Shown: positions 11,466 through 21,206, counted from the stretch's first letter. The stretch is 64,000 nucleotides of DNA from Candidatus Limnocylindrales bacterium (GCA_035559535.1 DATMBG010000043.1:118821-182820), one strand, 5' to 3'. The notes: generated by a model from the letters alone, not told the origin. Made by a program: numbers and translations.

Positions 11466-12011
11466 ATGATTAAGCAACGTGTCTGTGGTTTATTACTTCT
11501 GGCTATGGTTGGTTTAATGGGTTGCAATGAAGAACCGTTGGAATCTGAACAGCCTGTTAATCCACCGAAAAAGAAGGAGGTGGCTCAGGAAGAAAATAAA
11601 GATGTGAAACCCACGCCAGCAGAGCAGGAAGTAGCCTTTACGTATAATGCTGAAAATCGCCGCAATCCTTTTAAACCTTTAATCAGTCCAAAAATTGAAC
11701 CCAAAGAGGTCGTGGCAGTCTCCCGTCCCCAGGCTGTTCTTACTCCTTTGGAGCGGTATGATACCCATGAATATAAGTTGGTGGGTGTAATTGCTGGACG
11801 TGGTGGAGATTATGCTATGGTGGAATCTCCCGATGGCAAAACCTATAACTTTAAGGTCGGAACCCGTATAGGTAAGAGAGAGGGTGTGGTTCAAAAGATA
11901 ACAGACGGTGAGGTTGTAATCAAAGAGATTATTCGCTATGATACGGGTGATACCAAAGAAGTCGAAACCACCCTGTCTCTGAACAAACCTAATGAACAAG
12001 GAGCCCGATAA
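11466..12011 (+). CDS. pilP: Type IV pilus lipoprotein PilP
   Basis: The 181-residue protein has a lipoprotein signal peptide ending LMGC (lipidated Cys20), a flexible Lys/Glu/Pro-rich linker, and a C-terminal beta-sandwich with the conserved core YKLVGVIAGRGGDYAMVE followed by G-TRIGKREGVV. PilP joins the PilNO complex to PilQ. I prefer the ATG at 11466, with GGGAG upstream, over the open-frame start at 11367, which would bury the signal peptide. Its stop overlaps the pilQ start as TAATG. Confidence 0.92.
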   Translation: MIKQRVCGLLLLAMVGLMGCNEEPLESEQPVNPPKKKEVAQEENKDVKPTPAEQEVAFTYNAENRRNPFKPLISPKIEPKEVVAVSRPQAVLTPLERYDTHEYKLVGVIAGRGGDYAMVESPDGKTYNFKVGTRIGKREGVVQKITDGEVVIKEIIRYDTGDTKEVETTLSLNKPNEQGAR

Positions 12012-14509
12012 TGAGCAATTATCCCCTAAGGTGTGTCTCATCTATCTTTTTTGTCTCTGTTGTTCTATGGATTTTAAGCGGTTGTGGTGGGCCTAAGGAG
12101 ACTATTAAAACTCCGAAGGCTGTCTCGGAGGGAGAAGTTCCCGGGTCTGTGAAAATAACCCATATCAGTAGTGAAGCTCTTGAAGGAAAGGTTCGGGTAA
12201 CAATTGAATCTTCCGATAATCTAAGTTATACGGCTTTCACCCTGAGCGATCCTTTACGACTGGTTCTTGATCTACCCAATGCGCAATTGAAATTTAAAGA
12301 GCCTATTGCGGTAAATAAAGGAGCGGTCCTCAGCATTAATCCCATTCAACTTCCTAAAGAAGGTAGCCGGATCAACTCCCGGATAGAAATCGAACTCTCT
12401 AAACAGGTACGTTACCAGGTATTTCCCGATCAGAATAAGTTATATGTGGACTTACAAGATGGTATCGAAGAGGTTGCGGCACGTCCATCCGAAGAAGTCG
12501 TACAACTTCCTGAAGCGCCGCCCCCCCAGGAGGCTCCCGCAGAGGTAGCGCCTGCGGCTCCCGAGACCGAACCTCCCAAAGGTCAACCTGTTGAAGTCGA
12601 GCCCTCCCAAGGCAAGCCGGCTGAAACAGAACCTAAGGCTGCCAAGCCGGCTGAAACAGAACCCAAGGCCGCTCCGGCGATTATGTCGAAACCCTCTGCT
12701 CCGGAAGTTAAGTTGTCTACCATTAAGGAGGTTGAAGTCTCTCAACTCCCCAAGGAAACCCGAGTTACTATTACCTCCGATACTTTACCGGAATATGAGG
12801 TAAAAAAGGAGTCTGAGCCTCCTCGTATTGTTTTAGACTTGAAAAAAAGTAAAATCGTTCCGGAAGCCCAGAAGATTACAGATGTCCACTTAACGCCCAG
12901 CGTCCTCAAGCGAATCTCCTCTTTTCAGCTAAAACGGAGTCCGGAAGGAGCCGATAATCTCGTTCGGGTTATTCTCAACCTTACTCAGGCCGTGGATCCT
13001 CAGATCAAAACCGAGGATGGCAAAATTATTATAGATATGGCCCATCCCACTCAAGTTGCTGAGGCTCCTTCAACCGCTAAACCTGAAGGGGAAAAAGTTG
13101 AAGAACTCGAAGCCCCTGCTTCAGAGTTGCCTGCCGCTCAGGCTCCCTCTATTCGAACTCCCCAAACAACTGAAGAGGCCAAATACCGGGGCCAACCTAT
13201 TACGTTGGATTTCAAAGATGCAGACATTCGGGATGTATTGCGTATTATTGCCGAGATCAATGATTTTAATCTGGTTTTACATCCCGAAGTCAGCGGTCGT
13301 GTAACCGTCAGGCTGATCAACGTTCCTTGGGATCAGGCCCTGGATATTATCCTTAAGCTGAATAATCTGGCCGTTGAGATAGAAGGCAATATCATGCGGG
13401 TGGGATCCAGCACTTCCTTCCAAAGGGAAATTGAAGCCAAACGCCTGGAACAAGAACAACGACTGGCGGCCCTTGAAACTCAGAAAAAACTGGAGCCTTT
13501 GCGAACCGAGATTATTACCCTCAACTTTGCAGATCCTGCTCAAATTGTTACCGTTATAGAAGGGGTGATTGCAGGTCGTCGAGAAGGGCAACCGGCAGGT
13601 CCTCGCAGAGGAACCATTACCGTAGATGCCAGAACGAAAACTCTCATCGTTCAAGACACCGAAGAAAATATCCGACTCATCCGGGAGTTGGTGGCCAAAT
13701 TGGATAAGCGAACCCCGCAGATTCTCATCGAAGCCCGCATTGTTACGGTCAGTAAACAATTCAGTAAATCCCTGGGAATCAACTGGGCCGGTTCCTTTAA
13801 TGCCGATGCTGCCCACGGTAATACAACGGGATTTCGATTCCCCAACTCCATTAACGGTAACTTTGCCGTCAACCTCCCACTGGGGGCGAGTGTGGGGTCA
13901 ACGGGAATCCGGCTGGGAAGTATTGATGATGTATTTTCTCTGGATTTGAATCTGGCCGCTGCCGAAACCGAGGGACTGGCTACTATCCTGTCTCAACCGA
14001 AGGTGGTTACCGTGGATAATAAAGCAGCCTCTATCCAGACCGGCGTGACCTTTACCCTGGCAACCACGATCCTGGTTAATAACACAACCCAGACCACCCT
14101 CCAGCAAGTTAATGCCACGCTTTCTTTAAACGTCACTCCCAGGGTTTCAGCCGATGGGCATATCCTCATGACGGTTAGTGCCCAGAATAATTCGCCTGAT
14201 TTTGCCTCTCCCATTACAACCGCCGGAGGGGTTCCACCGATCAATACTCAAAGCGTTAATACCGAGGTTCTGGTTAAAGATGGAGAGACGGTGGTTTTGG
14301 GTGGGATTTTGCAAACCGACTCCAGAAGGAATCTTACAGCAGTACCTTATCTTTATAAGATCCCTGTAATAGGAAGAGTTTTCAGATCTACTATTCCGGA
14401 TAGCAAAAATCAAACTGAATTACTTATCTTCATAACCCCGAAACTTTTAAACGCCGCTACCGTTGAACAAAGCGAAGCAGGGAATATTAGACAACTATCC
14501 GCTCAGTGA
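12011..14509 (+). CDS. pilQ: Type IV pilus secretin PilQ
   Basis: The 832-residue protein forms the outer-membrane gated channel for the pilus. The signal peptide ends LSGC (Cys25), so this secretin may itself be lipidated. Two peptidoglycan-binding AMIN domains lie at about 47-150 and 225-335, separated by a Pro/Glu/Ala-rich linker containing a near-perfect repeat of KPAETEPKAA. Next come a secretin/TonB short domain (ITLDFKDADIRDVLRIIAE), an N-domain and the secretin core ending VPVIGRVFRS and ELLIFITPKLL. The frame, order and length fit the family. Confidence 0.95.
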   Translation: MSNYPLRCVSSIFFVSVVLWILSGCGGPKETIKTPKAVSEGEVPGSVKITHISSEALEGKVRVTIESSDNLSYTAFTLSDPLRLVLDLPNAQLKFKEPIAVNKGAVLSINPIQLPKEGSRINSRIEIELSKQVRYQVFPDQNKLYVDLQDGIEEVAARPSEEVVQLPEAPPPQEAPAEVAPAAPETEPPKGQPVEVEPSQGKPAETEPKAAKPAETEPKAAPAIMSKPSAPEVKLSTIKEVEVSQLPKETRVTITSDTLPEYEVKKESEPPRIVLDLKKSKIVPEAQKITDVHLTPSVLKRISSFQLKRSPEGADNLVRVILNLTQAVDPQIKTEDGKIIIDMAHPTQVAEAPSTAKPEGEKVEELEAPASELPAAQAPSIRTPQTTEEAKYRGQPITLDFKDADIRDVLRIIAEINDFNLVLHPEVSGRVTVRLINVPWDQALDIILKLNNLAVEIEGNIMRVGSSTSFQREIEAKRLEQEQRLAALETQKKLEPLRTEIITLNFADPAQIVTVIEGVIAGRREGQPAGPRRGTITVDARTKTLIVQDTEENIRLIRELVAKLDKRTPQILIEARIVTVSKQFSKSLGINWAGSFNADAAHGNTTGFRFPNSINGNFAVNLPLGASVGSTGIRLGSIDDVFSLDLNLAAAETEGLATILSQPKVVTVDNKAASIQTGVTFTLATTILVNNTTQTTLQQVNATLSLNVTPRVSADGHILMTVSAQNNSPDFASPITTAGGVPPINTQSVNTEVLVKDGETVVLGGILQTDSRRNLTAVPYLYKIPVIGRVFRSTIPDSKNQTELLIFITPKLLNAATVEQSEAGNIRQLSAQ

Positions 14510-14588
14510 AGTACAAAAATGGGGTATGTGGGTGGAGGATGGGGAATGGAGAAGTGGGTGTTCTGCATTCCTCATTCCCCGATATCTG

Positions 14589-15155
14589 ATGGGCAAGATA
14601 AGTTGCAGTTCTGTAAGAATTTTTGTACTGATTACGGTAAGTTTGACTCTCCTGAATTCCTGTGGGGAGCCCTTTGGAGGTAATGGTAATTCACAAGTAT
14701 TCCTGACCCTGACGGTCGGCTCGGGAAATCCGGTTAACATTGTGTCAGATGTCTTTGATCCCTCGGTTCCCGGTAACGTAACCGATGATTTTGCCGACTT
14801 TGAGATTACTTCGGTTCCTAAAAATAGCCGGGCGACCTCTCCTGCTTCCGACGTTATTTTAAATCAGCAAAATGTTACCTACTTTCGACCGGATGGCAAT
14901 CCAGAGGTTCCGGCTCCATTTACCCGTTTTATTGGAAATATACTCGTTCCGGCAGGTGGAACGGTGACTCAAAATTTGTTGGTCCTGCCGGCTTCAGCTA
15001 AGTTAAAACCGCCTTTGAGTGACCTGGCTTTTGGGGGGGGCGAAGGCCAAATTTTTCTCACAGCCGTCATAGAACTCTTCGGTGAAGATCTGGCAGGTAA
15101 CCCGGTATCGGTCAAAGGCACAATGGGAATAACTGCCAGGGATGTTTTCCCATAA
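14589..15155 (+). CDS. Hypothetical lipoprotein next to the pilus operon
   Basis: I do not recognise this 188-residue protein. From the ATG at 14589 it has a signal peptide (RIFVLITVSLTLLNSC) with a lipobox Cys25, then a beta-rich exported domain without recognisable motifs. No clear ribosome site precedes 14589; the open frame extends back to 14463 but runs through a GGGGAATG/CATTCCCC inverted repeat, which argues against the longer form. It lies 18 bases before the Ig-like lipoprotein and shares the pilus gene direction, so it may be a surface or pilus-associated factor. That role is guesswork. Confidence 0.6.
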   Translation: MGKISCSSVRIFVLITVSLTLLNSCGEPFGGNGNSQVFLTLTVGSGNPVNIVSDVFDPSVPGNVTDDFADFEITSVPKNSRATSPASDVILNQQNVTYFRPDGNPEVPAPFTRFIGNILVPAGGTVTQNLLVLPASAKLKPPLSDLAFGGGEGQIFLTAVIELFGEDLAGNPVSVKGTMGITARDVFP

Positions 15156-15173
15156 TTAACTAAGGGGGGAGCC

Positions 15174-16436
15174 ATGAAGCCACATACTCTTGCGGTTTCT
15201 TTAGTAGGACTGTTGGGTTTTATTTTTGTGTTGTTTTCTGGGTGTGGAAAGCTTGAAGATCCGGAAAGGGCTGAACCGGTGGGTTCTTCGGGTGGAGGGA
15301 TTCCGTTGCCTATCGGCCCCAGATCCCAGATTGGAACCTTCTCCTTAGAAGCCAATGCAACCCCATCTTCCGCACCTGCAGATGGAATTACTTCCATTTT
15401 AATCGTTGCAGCGCTCATCGATACCTCGGGAAGGCCGGTAAGTGGATTCGATATTTTCTTTCGATCTGAATTAGGCTCTTTCTCCGCATCCCCTTCACCT
15501 CCTTTAGGAAGTGTAACCACTACAACCCCGGGGGAAGGACGTGCCGTTACCGATGCCAACGGAAAAGCCTCTATCTTTCTGGTAAGTACCCAGCCCGGAA
15601 GTTCTCCCGTCACGGCCATAGCCGATATTAACCGGAACGGCTCGGTAGATACCTTCGGAGATCTATTTGCCACAACCTTTGTGGAATTCACGGCAGCTCC
15701 CGGTGCCCCAGGTCCAGGTGTGGCCGGTATCGTCCTTACCGCAGATCCCGTTTTTCAAACCGTCGAATTCACAGGCACCACACCTCCTGAACCAGAGCCT
15801 GTGACCATCCTGGCAACAGTTTTTGATGAACTGGGTCAGAGAGCCGGTGCAGGAGTTACGGTGGAATTCTCCACCTCCTTTGGAGCCATTACACCCTTTA
15901 GTACCACCAATGAATCCGGTCAGGCCACCGCAACCCTGGTAATTCCTCCCATTACCAGTAGCACAGATATCGTGGTCACAGCAAGTACGGTCATCAACGG
16001 AAGAACCTTTACAAGTAGGGTTACGGTAAGTGTCGAAGTAACCGGACCCGGGACGTTTACACCTACGCCTTTTCCAGTAGCTCAAGCAATAGATCTGGAA
16101 ATAAGTTCAAACATATTATCTCCAGGCAGTACATTTACCTTAACTGCCACGGTTACAGATGCAGCGGGTCGCCCAGTTCCTAACACAAGTGTAACTTTCA
16201 AAAGCAGTTCTGCAACATGTAGATTTTCAACTTCTCCAACTTTACCCCTAACAAGAGTAACCAATCAATCGGGCGTAGCAACCAGTCCGTTTATTAGTAT
16301 CAATGCTCCTTCAGGCTGTGAGATTACATTTATTGCGAGCTCTCCAGGTATCCCAGCCAGTAATACGGTAACCCTTCTTATACAACAACCAACTCCGACA
16401 CCGGGTCCATCACCTACGGCAACTCCAACACCCTAA
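15174..16436 (+). CDS. Lipoprotein with three bacterial Ig-like (Big_1/invasin-type) domains
   Basis: The 420-residue protein has a lipoprotein signal ending FSGC (Cys24), preceded by a strong GGGGGGAG ribosome site. Three Ig-like repeats follow, at about 48-185, 190-295 and 300-405, each with the Big_1 pattern of 'D..G.PV.G..V.F' and a later 'T...G.A' element (for example GRAVTDANGKASIFLVS and NESGQATATLVIPP). The C-terminus is a Pro/Thr tail (TPTPGPSPTATPTP). Such proteins are commonly adhesins or spacers at the cell surface. A terminator-like hairpin follows, so this gene probably ends the pilus operon. Confidence 0.8.
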   Translation: MKPHTLAVSLVGLLGFIFVLFSGCGKLEDPERAEPVGSSGGGIPLPIGPRSQIGTFSLEANATPSSAPADGITSILIVAALIDTSGRPVSGFDIFFRSELGSFSASPSPPLGSVTTTTPGEGRAVTDANGKASIFLVSTQPGSSPVTAIADINRNGSVDTFGDLFATTFVEFTAAPGAPGPGVAGIVLTADPVFQTVEFTGTTPPEPEPVTILATVFDELGQRAGAGVTVEFSTSFGAITPFSTTNESGQATATLVIPPITSSTDIVVTASTVINGRTFTSRVTVSVEVTGPGTFTPTPFPVAQAIDLEISSNILSPGSTFTLTATVTDAAGRPVPNTSVTFKSSSATCRFSTSPTLPLTRVTNQSGVATSPFISINAPSGCEITFIASSPGIPASNTVTLLIQQPTPTPGPSPTATPTP

Positions 16437-16468
16437 GAGAAGTAAGATAGCTTAGGGGAAGCAAATCA

Positions 16469-16493
16469 TAGGGCAGTTATTCTAACTGCCCTA
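16469..16493 (+). terminator. Hairpin terminator after the pilus operon
   Basis: TAGGGCAGTTA at 16469-16479 and TAACTGCCCTA at 16483-16493 form a perfect 11-bp stem with a 3-base loop. The downstream tract is only weakly T-rich (TTCCCACTTTT), so termination may be partial. Confidence 0.6.
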
Positions 16494-16679
16494 TTCCCAC
16501 TTTTGAAGCGAGAGGTCTACAAAACAATGATGATAAAACTTTTTAGTTGACTTTAGAGAATAAAAGGGTTTATCCTTTTAATTAGTTATCTGAGGAGAAG
16601 AACTTCCTCCAGTTACTTGGATCAGTATGAGGGGTTCTTTAAAGTATTGTCTTTAAATATTAGTAAATTGTAAGTGCCT

Positions 16680-18461
16680 ATGGCCTTAGATCAAGAGCTG
16701 GTTGCTCAGATTGACAAATATAAAGCGATTTTACAGAAAGATCCCAACTCCAAGGAGTTTTTGAATCTGGCGGAGCTTTATCGAAGGTTAGGGGTTGCCG
16801 AAGAGGCCCATAGGGTTCTTCGGGAGGGGCTTAAAAGGCATCCGAATTTCGTGGAAGCCAGGGTCGCTTTGGCCCGATTGTTATTGACCCAGGGAGATAC
16901 GGCCAAGGCAGCCCAGGAGTTTGAGACGGTCGTTCGCCAGGATCCGGGAAATTTCCTGTCCTATAAGTTGCTGGGTGAAATTGCCATGCAGAAAAACGAC
17001 CTGGAGAAGGCGGCAGAACGATTTGGAGCTGCTTATAAAATCAAGCCCGATGATCAGGAATGCAAAGTCATGCTAGATTATATAGGAAGCCTCCTGGGTC
17101 GAAATGTTTTCCCTCAGATAGCAACTTCCACAACCCCAACTAAGGAAAAAACTCCCCCACGAGAAAGCCCTAAACCTGCAGAAAAGACAACTCCCAGTAA
17201 ACCACCTCCTCCACCTTCTAAACCCCAGAAGAAACCCATTGTGGAAGAGTTTGAGGAGTTGGATGAGCTGGGTATGGCCGAAGAAGCCCCGGTAATAGAA
17301 AAGTCCAAAGCTTCGGTGAAACCGGAAAAAGAAGCCCCTGAAATTACAGAAGAGTTGGAAGAGGCTGAAATCCTTGAAGAGGTGGAAGGGGTTGACGTGG
17401 AAGAGCTGGAAGAGTTTGAACCTGCTGAAGCAGAGGAGGGGTTCGACGAAATAACCGTTGGGGAGGAGCAAGAGGATTTTGAGTTTGAAGAATCTGAGCT
17501 TGAGACGGTGAGTTCCGATGAGGGTTTCGGTGAAGAGATGGAACCCCCTGAGGAAACTGAAGAAGGTGTAGCTGCTTCTGTTTCTGATCAAATAAAGGGA
17601 TCGGGTAAGAAGGTTGCTGAAGAGGATATCGTCGCCGAGATCTTCCAGGACTTATCCGAAAGCGAGTATACGCAAAGGGACGAAACAGATGAAGAAATTT
17701 CTGTCCCGGAAGGAGAGGATTTGGCCGAAACTCTGGGCTTGTTCAAAGAAGAATTGGATACCGAAGAAACTTCAGAAGTTGGTGAGATAGAAGAATTTGA
17801 AGAGGCAGAAGTATCGGAGCAGGCAGATTTCGAAGAGGAGATCGGAGTGATCGATGAGGTAGAAGAAGGGGAAGAGAGGGAAGAAATAGGTATCACCGAG
17901 GACCTGGAAGAAGTCGAACCTTTAGAAGAGGTAGAAGTTGAATCTTCTGGGGAATTGCAGGAAGAGGAAGAGACCTCTTCCATATTTAAGGACTTTGGGA
18001 TCAGCCCGGAAGAGCAAGGGGAGTCCGTAACCTTGGAAGAGGGAGAGGGAGATGTATTTAAAGATTTTGATTTTGATGCCTTCGAAAAAGAGTTAATGGC
18101 GGAAAAAAGTGCTGCCAAACCCGCGTCGGCCAGGAAGTCTGAAATCGAAGAAGACACCCTAGAATCCTTTTCTGAAGAAGAGGAAATTGCCCGGGAAGAA
18201 GAGATTGAATCGACGGAGTTAGAAAAAGTGTTTGCAACCGATACAGAAGAAGAAAAGCCCGTCAGGAACTCCTTGAAGGGTTCCGGTACCGAAGAAATTC
18301 CGTCGGCTCCCCTGGCAGATCAGTATATAAAGCAAAATCTTTTAGAGAAAGCCATTCATATTTACAGGACTTTATTGAAAACCTCTCCCGGCAATAAAAC
18401 CATTCGACAACGTCTCGAAGAAACTCTGGCCCTTAAATCCTACTTGGAAGAAGAGAGTTAA
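16680..18461 (+). CDS. Highly acidic TPR protein
   Basis: The protein has about 593 residues. The N-terminal ~130 are tetratricopeptide repeats (for example FLNLAELYRRLGVAEEAHRV). A Pro/Lys-rich stretch follows, then about 350 residues of Glu/Asp-dominated low complexity, and a final TPR-like hairpin (ADQYIKQNLLEKAIHIYRTL). No signal peptide or membrane segment is visible, so it is probably cytoplasmic. The layout of a long acidic region with a C-terminal TPR recalls pilus-hub proteins such as FimV, but no LysM domain is present. GTG at 16674 is an alternative start; neither start has a clear ribosome site. aroQ follows after 2 bases. Confidence 0.75.
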   Translation: MALDQELVAQIDKYKAILQKDPNSKEFLNLAELYRRLGVAEEAHRVLREGLKRHPNFVEARVALARLLLTQGDTAKAAQEFETVVRQDPGNFLSYKLLGEIAMQKNDLEKAAERFGAAYKIKPDDQECKVMLDYIGSLLGRNVFPQIATSTTPTKEKTPPRESPKPAEKTTPSKPPPPPSKPQKKPIVEEFEELDELGMAEEAPVIEKSKASVKPEKEAPEITEELEEAEILEEVEGVDVEELEEFEPAEAEEGFDEITVGEEQEDFEFEESELETVSSDEGFGEEMEPPEETEEGVAASVSDQIKGSGKKVAEEDIVAEIFQDLSESEYTQRDETDEEISVPEGEDLAETLGLFKEELDTEETSEVGEIEEFEEAEVSEQADFEEEIGVIDEVEEGEEREEIGITEDLEEVEPLEEVEVESSGELQEEEETSSIFKDFGISPEEQGESVTLEEGEGDVFKDFDFDAFEKELMAEKSAAKPASARKSEIEEDTLESFSEEEEIAREEEIESTELEKVFATDTEEEKPVRNSLKGSGTEEIPSAPLADQYIKQNLLEKAIHIYRTLLKTSPGNKTIRQRLEETLALKSYLEEES

Positions 18462-18463
18462 AA

Positions 18464-18907
18464 GTGCCTAATATCCTGGTTATTCATGGACCTAATCTCA
18501 ATATGCTGGGGATCAGGGAGCCCGGCATCTATGGAAGCGAAACCCTTGAAGTGATTAATGATCAAATCCGTCGCCATGCGACTTCTAAGGGTCTTTCCCT
18601 TCAAATTATCCAATCAAATCATGAAGGGGAAATTGTTGAGGCCATACAAAAAGCTTATCCTGCGGTAGATGTAATTATTCTTAATGCAGGGGCTTATACC
18701 CACACAAGCCTGGCCATTCGAGATGCAATTTCTGCGGTTAAAATTCCTGTTATAGAAGTTCACCTCTCGAATATCTACAGTCGTGAAGAATTTCGTCACA
18801 AATCCATGATATCACCGGTAGCCGTTGGGCAAATAAGCGGCTTCGGTTCCTATAGCTATATACTCGGTATTGAAGCGGCGGCTGAACTGATCAAGCGTAA
18901 AACATAA
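18464..18907 (+). CDS. aroQ: 3-dehydroquinate dehydratase, type II
   Basis: The 147-residue cytoplasmic enzyme forms 3-dehydroshikimate in the shikimate pathway. Motifs are IHGPNLNMLGIREPGIYG with the active Tyr, QSNHEGEIV, NAGAYTHTSLAIRDA and EVHLSNIYSREEFRHKS with the catalytic His region. The start is GTG, two bases after the upstream stop. aroQ followed by accB is a common order in bacteria. Confidence 0.95.
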   Translation: MPNILVIHGPNLNMLGIREPGIYGSETLEVINDQIRRHATSKGLSLQIIQSNHEGEIVEAIQKAYPAVDVIILNAGAYTHTSLAIRDAISAVKIPVIEVHLSNIYSREEFRHKSMISPVAVGQISGFGSYSYILGIEAAAELIKRKT

Positions 18908-18967
18908 CTATACGGCTTGTTCACTACTTAGGTTGTTTACCACATCAATCGACACGATTAACCTACT

Positions 18968-19468
18968 ATGAATCTGGATAAGTTGCGTAAAATCTTAGAG
19001 ATAGTAGATAAGATGAATCTAGCCGAGATTGAGCTGGAAATGGAGGATTTAAAACTTAAGCTTAAGAAACCTGCCGGTTTATCGCCTTTACCGCCCTTGC
19101 CGACCCCCTCCATTTCTTCTACGCTATCCCCCGTAGGACAGCCTGCTTTCCCTGTAGCAGCTCCGGCAGGTTTGCAAACTCCGGTAGAACCTCCGGCGGA
19201 AAAAATTAAAATCGAGAGCAGGGATAAGCTTGTTACGGTTCGATCCCCGATTATTGGAACCTTTTATCGATCTCCTTCTCCCGACGCAGACCCCTATGTC
19301 AAGGTAGGAGATATGGTATCTAAAGGACAGGTTCTTTGCATCGTAGAAGCCATGAAGATCATGAACGAGATCGAAAGTGAATACGATGGAAGGATCATAT
19401 CCATCCTGGTTGAGAATGAACAACCTGTGGAGTATGATCAGGAGCTTTTTTTGATCGAACCAAAATAA
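18968..19468 (+). CDS. accB: Acetyl-CoA carboxylase biotin carboxyl carrier protein
   Basis: The 166-residue protein carries biotin on Lys130 in EAMKIMNE. An N-terminal helical segment (residues 1-33) and a Pro/Ala linker (35-78) precede the C-terminal biotinyl domain. It shuttles carboxylate between biotin carboxylase and the carboxyltransferase in fatty-acid synthesis. Biotin carboxylase (accC), usually directly downstream, is absent here: the next gene is convergent rnj. Confidence 0.95.
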   Translation: MNLDKLRKILEIVDKMNLAEIELEMEDLKLKLKKPAGLSPLPPLPTPSISSTLSPVGQPAFPVAAPAGLQTPVEPPAEKIKIESRDKLVTVRSPIIGTFYRSPSPDADPYVKVGDMVSKGQVLCIVEAMKIMNEIESEYDGRIISILVENEQPVEYDQELFLIEPK

Positions 19469-19490
19469 ATACTCAGCCCTCAGTACTTAT

Positions 19491-21206
19491 TTACAATTCC
19501 ATGATAAGGAGCGAGATCATGGGACGTTTCTCAATGCGTTTTGAGAAAAATTTGGTCAACCGGCTACGAATCCTGGCCTCGATTTCAGGGACTTCGAGTT
19601 TTAGTTCCGGGTTCATTTCCTGAATTTCTTTGATAATAAGTTGTTTGGCTTCTTCAATGAGTTCGGTGGATTCCTTGACGAACATAAAACCGCGGGAAGC
19701 GATTTCCGGCCCTGTAATGATTTTACCATCTTCCTTACTTAAAACCAGACCTATGATAACAATTCCCTCATCGGCCAACCGCTGCCGATCCCGGAGCAGA
19801 ATATCACTGGCGGCTCCTATACCTTTTCCATCGACAAATACCCGTCCTGTATGAACTTTTCCGGCAATGGTGGCCGTCTCTTTGGTTATCCGAATGACGT
19901 CCCCATTTTCTGCCAATAAGATACGATCGGGGGGAATTCCCACGCTTTCGGCCAGTTGGGCATGCCAGGCGAGGTGGCGATATTCCCCGTGGACCGGGAC
20001 GAAATATTTGGGACGAACCAGGTTGATCATGAGCTTTAACTCTTCCTGGGAGGCATGTCCTGAAACATGGGTATTTGAGGCTTCTCCGTATAAAACGTCC
20101 ACCTGCTTTCTAAAAAGGTGATTGACGACCCTGGCAATAGACCTTTCATTACCCGGAATGATGCGGGCCGAAATAATTACGGTATCTCCCGGTTGTAATT
20201 TAAATTGTTTGTACTCATCTACGGCCATTCGGGATAAGGCGGACATAGGCTCGCCCTGACTTCCCGTGGTAAGGATCACCACCCCATTGGGGGGATAATG
20301 ATCAATTTCATGAAATTTAATCAGTGTTCCTTTTGGAATATGCAGGTATCCGAGTTCCAGGGCGATATTCACATTTGTAATCATGCTTTTACCACTAATA
20401 ATGACCTTTTTATTGAGGCGATGGGCGATATCGATGATATGTTGAATGCGATGAATATGAGAGGCAAAGCAGGCGATGATAATACGTTTTTTGGCGTTCT
20501 GGAAGATATTTCCCAGGGCATCTCCTACCACCTTTTCCGAAGGTGTATAGCCCTTACGTCCTGCGTTGGTGCTATCCGATAATAAGAGAAGAACCCCCTC
20601 TGCGCCATATAAAGCAAACCGATGAAACTGGGTAGATTCTCCATACATAGGGGTTTGATCTAGTTTGAAATCCCCGGTATGAATGATGGGCCCAATGGGG
20701 GTCTGGATGGCAAGTCCTACGCCCCCGACAATACTGTGGGTAATCCCAATAAGCTCCACCTGAAAGTGTTCTGTTTTAAAACTTTCCCCGGCCTCCAAGG
20801 GGATTAATTGCGCTTTTTTGGAAAGCTTATACTCCCGGAGTTTAGAGTCAACCAATCCGATGGTTAAGGGGGTTCCGTATACGGGAACCTCTATACTTCT
20901 TAATAAGAAAGGAAGTGCACCGATATGATCCTCATGTCCATGGGTTAAAACAACGGCTTTGACTCGCTCTTTGTTCTCCAGAAGGTAAGTCATATCCGGA
21001 ATGACCAGATCGATACCGTGCATATCTTCTTCAGGGAACATGAGCCCTGCATCGATCACGATGATCTCATTCCGATGTTGCAGGAGCATCATATTTAGTC
21101 CGATTTCTCCCAGACCTCCCAGCGGAATTATAGAGACGGTCGATTCATCTCCTTGTAGTAACTGAATACTATTAAGCTCTAACATGTATAGGGTCTCCGT
21201 ATTCAA
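19491..21206 (-). CDS. rnj: Ribonuclease J
   Basis: The 571-residue beta-CASP metallo-beta-lactamase nuclease has both 5'-exo- and endonuclease roles in RNA decay in this family. Metal motifs are THGHEDHIGALPF, HTGDFKLD and SDSTNA; beta-CASP motifs are TTGSQGEPMSAL and VHVSGHA-like HVSGHASQEELK, with VPVHGEYRHL following. A C-terminal domain completes the usual length. I keep the start at 21206 (AAGGAA upstream); 21185, with GGAGA upstream, is possible. The gene overlaps the end of rsmA by 35 bases in the same direction, indicating co-transcription. Confidence 0.93.
   Translation of the reverse strand: MNTETLYMLELNSIQLLQGDESTVSIIPLGGLGEIGLNMMLLQHRNEIIVIDAGLMFPEEDMHGIDLVIPDMTYLLENKERVKAVVLTHGHEDHIGALPFLLRSIEVPVYGTPLTIGLVDSKLREYKLSKKAQLIPLEAGESFKTEHFQVELIGITHSIVGGVGLAIQTPIGPIIHTGDFKLDQTPMYGESTQFHRFALYGAEGVLLLLSDSTNAGRKGYTPSEKVVGDALGNIFQNAKKRIIIACFASHIHRIQHIIDIAHRLNKKVIISGKSMITNVNIALELGYLHIPKGTLIKFHEIDHYPPNGVVILTTGSQGEPMSALSRMAVDEYKQFKLQPGDTVIISARIIPGNERSIARVVNHLFRKQVDVLYGEASNTHVSGHASQEELKLMINLVRPKYFVPVHGEYRHLAWHAQLAESVGIPPDRILLAENGDVIRITKETATIAGKVHTGRVFVDGKGIGAASDILLRDRQRLADEGIVIIGLVLSKEDGKIITGPEIASRGFMFVKESTELIEEAKQLIIKEIQEMNPELKLEVPEIEARIRSRLTKFFSKRIEKRPMISLLIMEL

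Noticed and set aside
13277..13816. A 179-codon antisense open frame inside pilQ
   Set aside because: It lies wholly opposite the conserved secretin sequence, has no homology or ribosome site, and is explained by codon bias.
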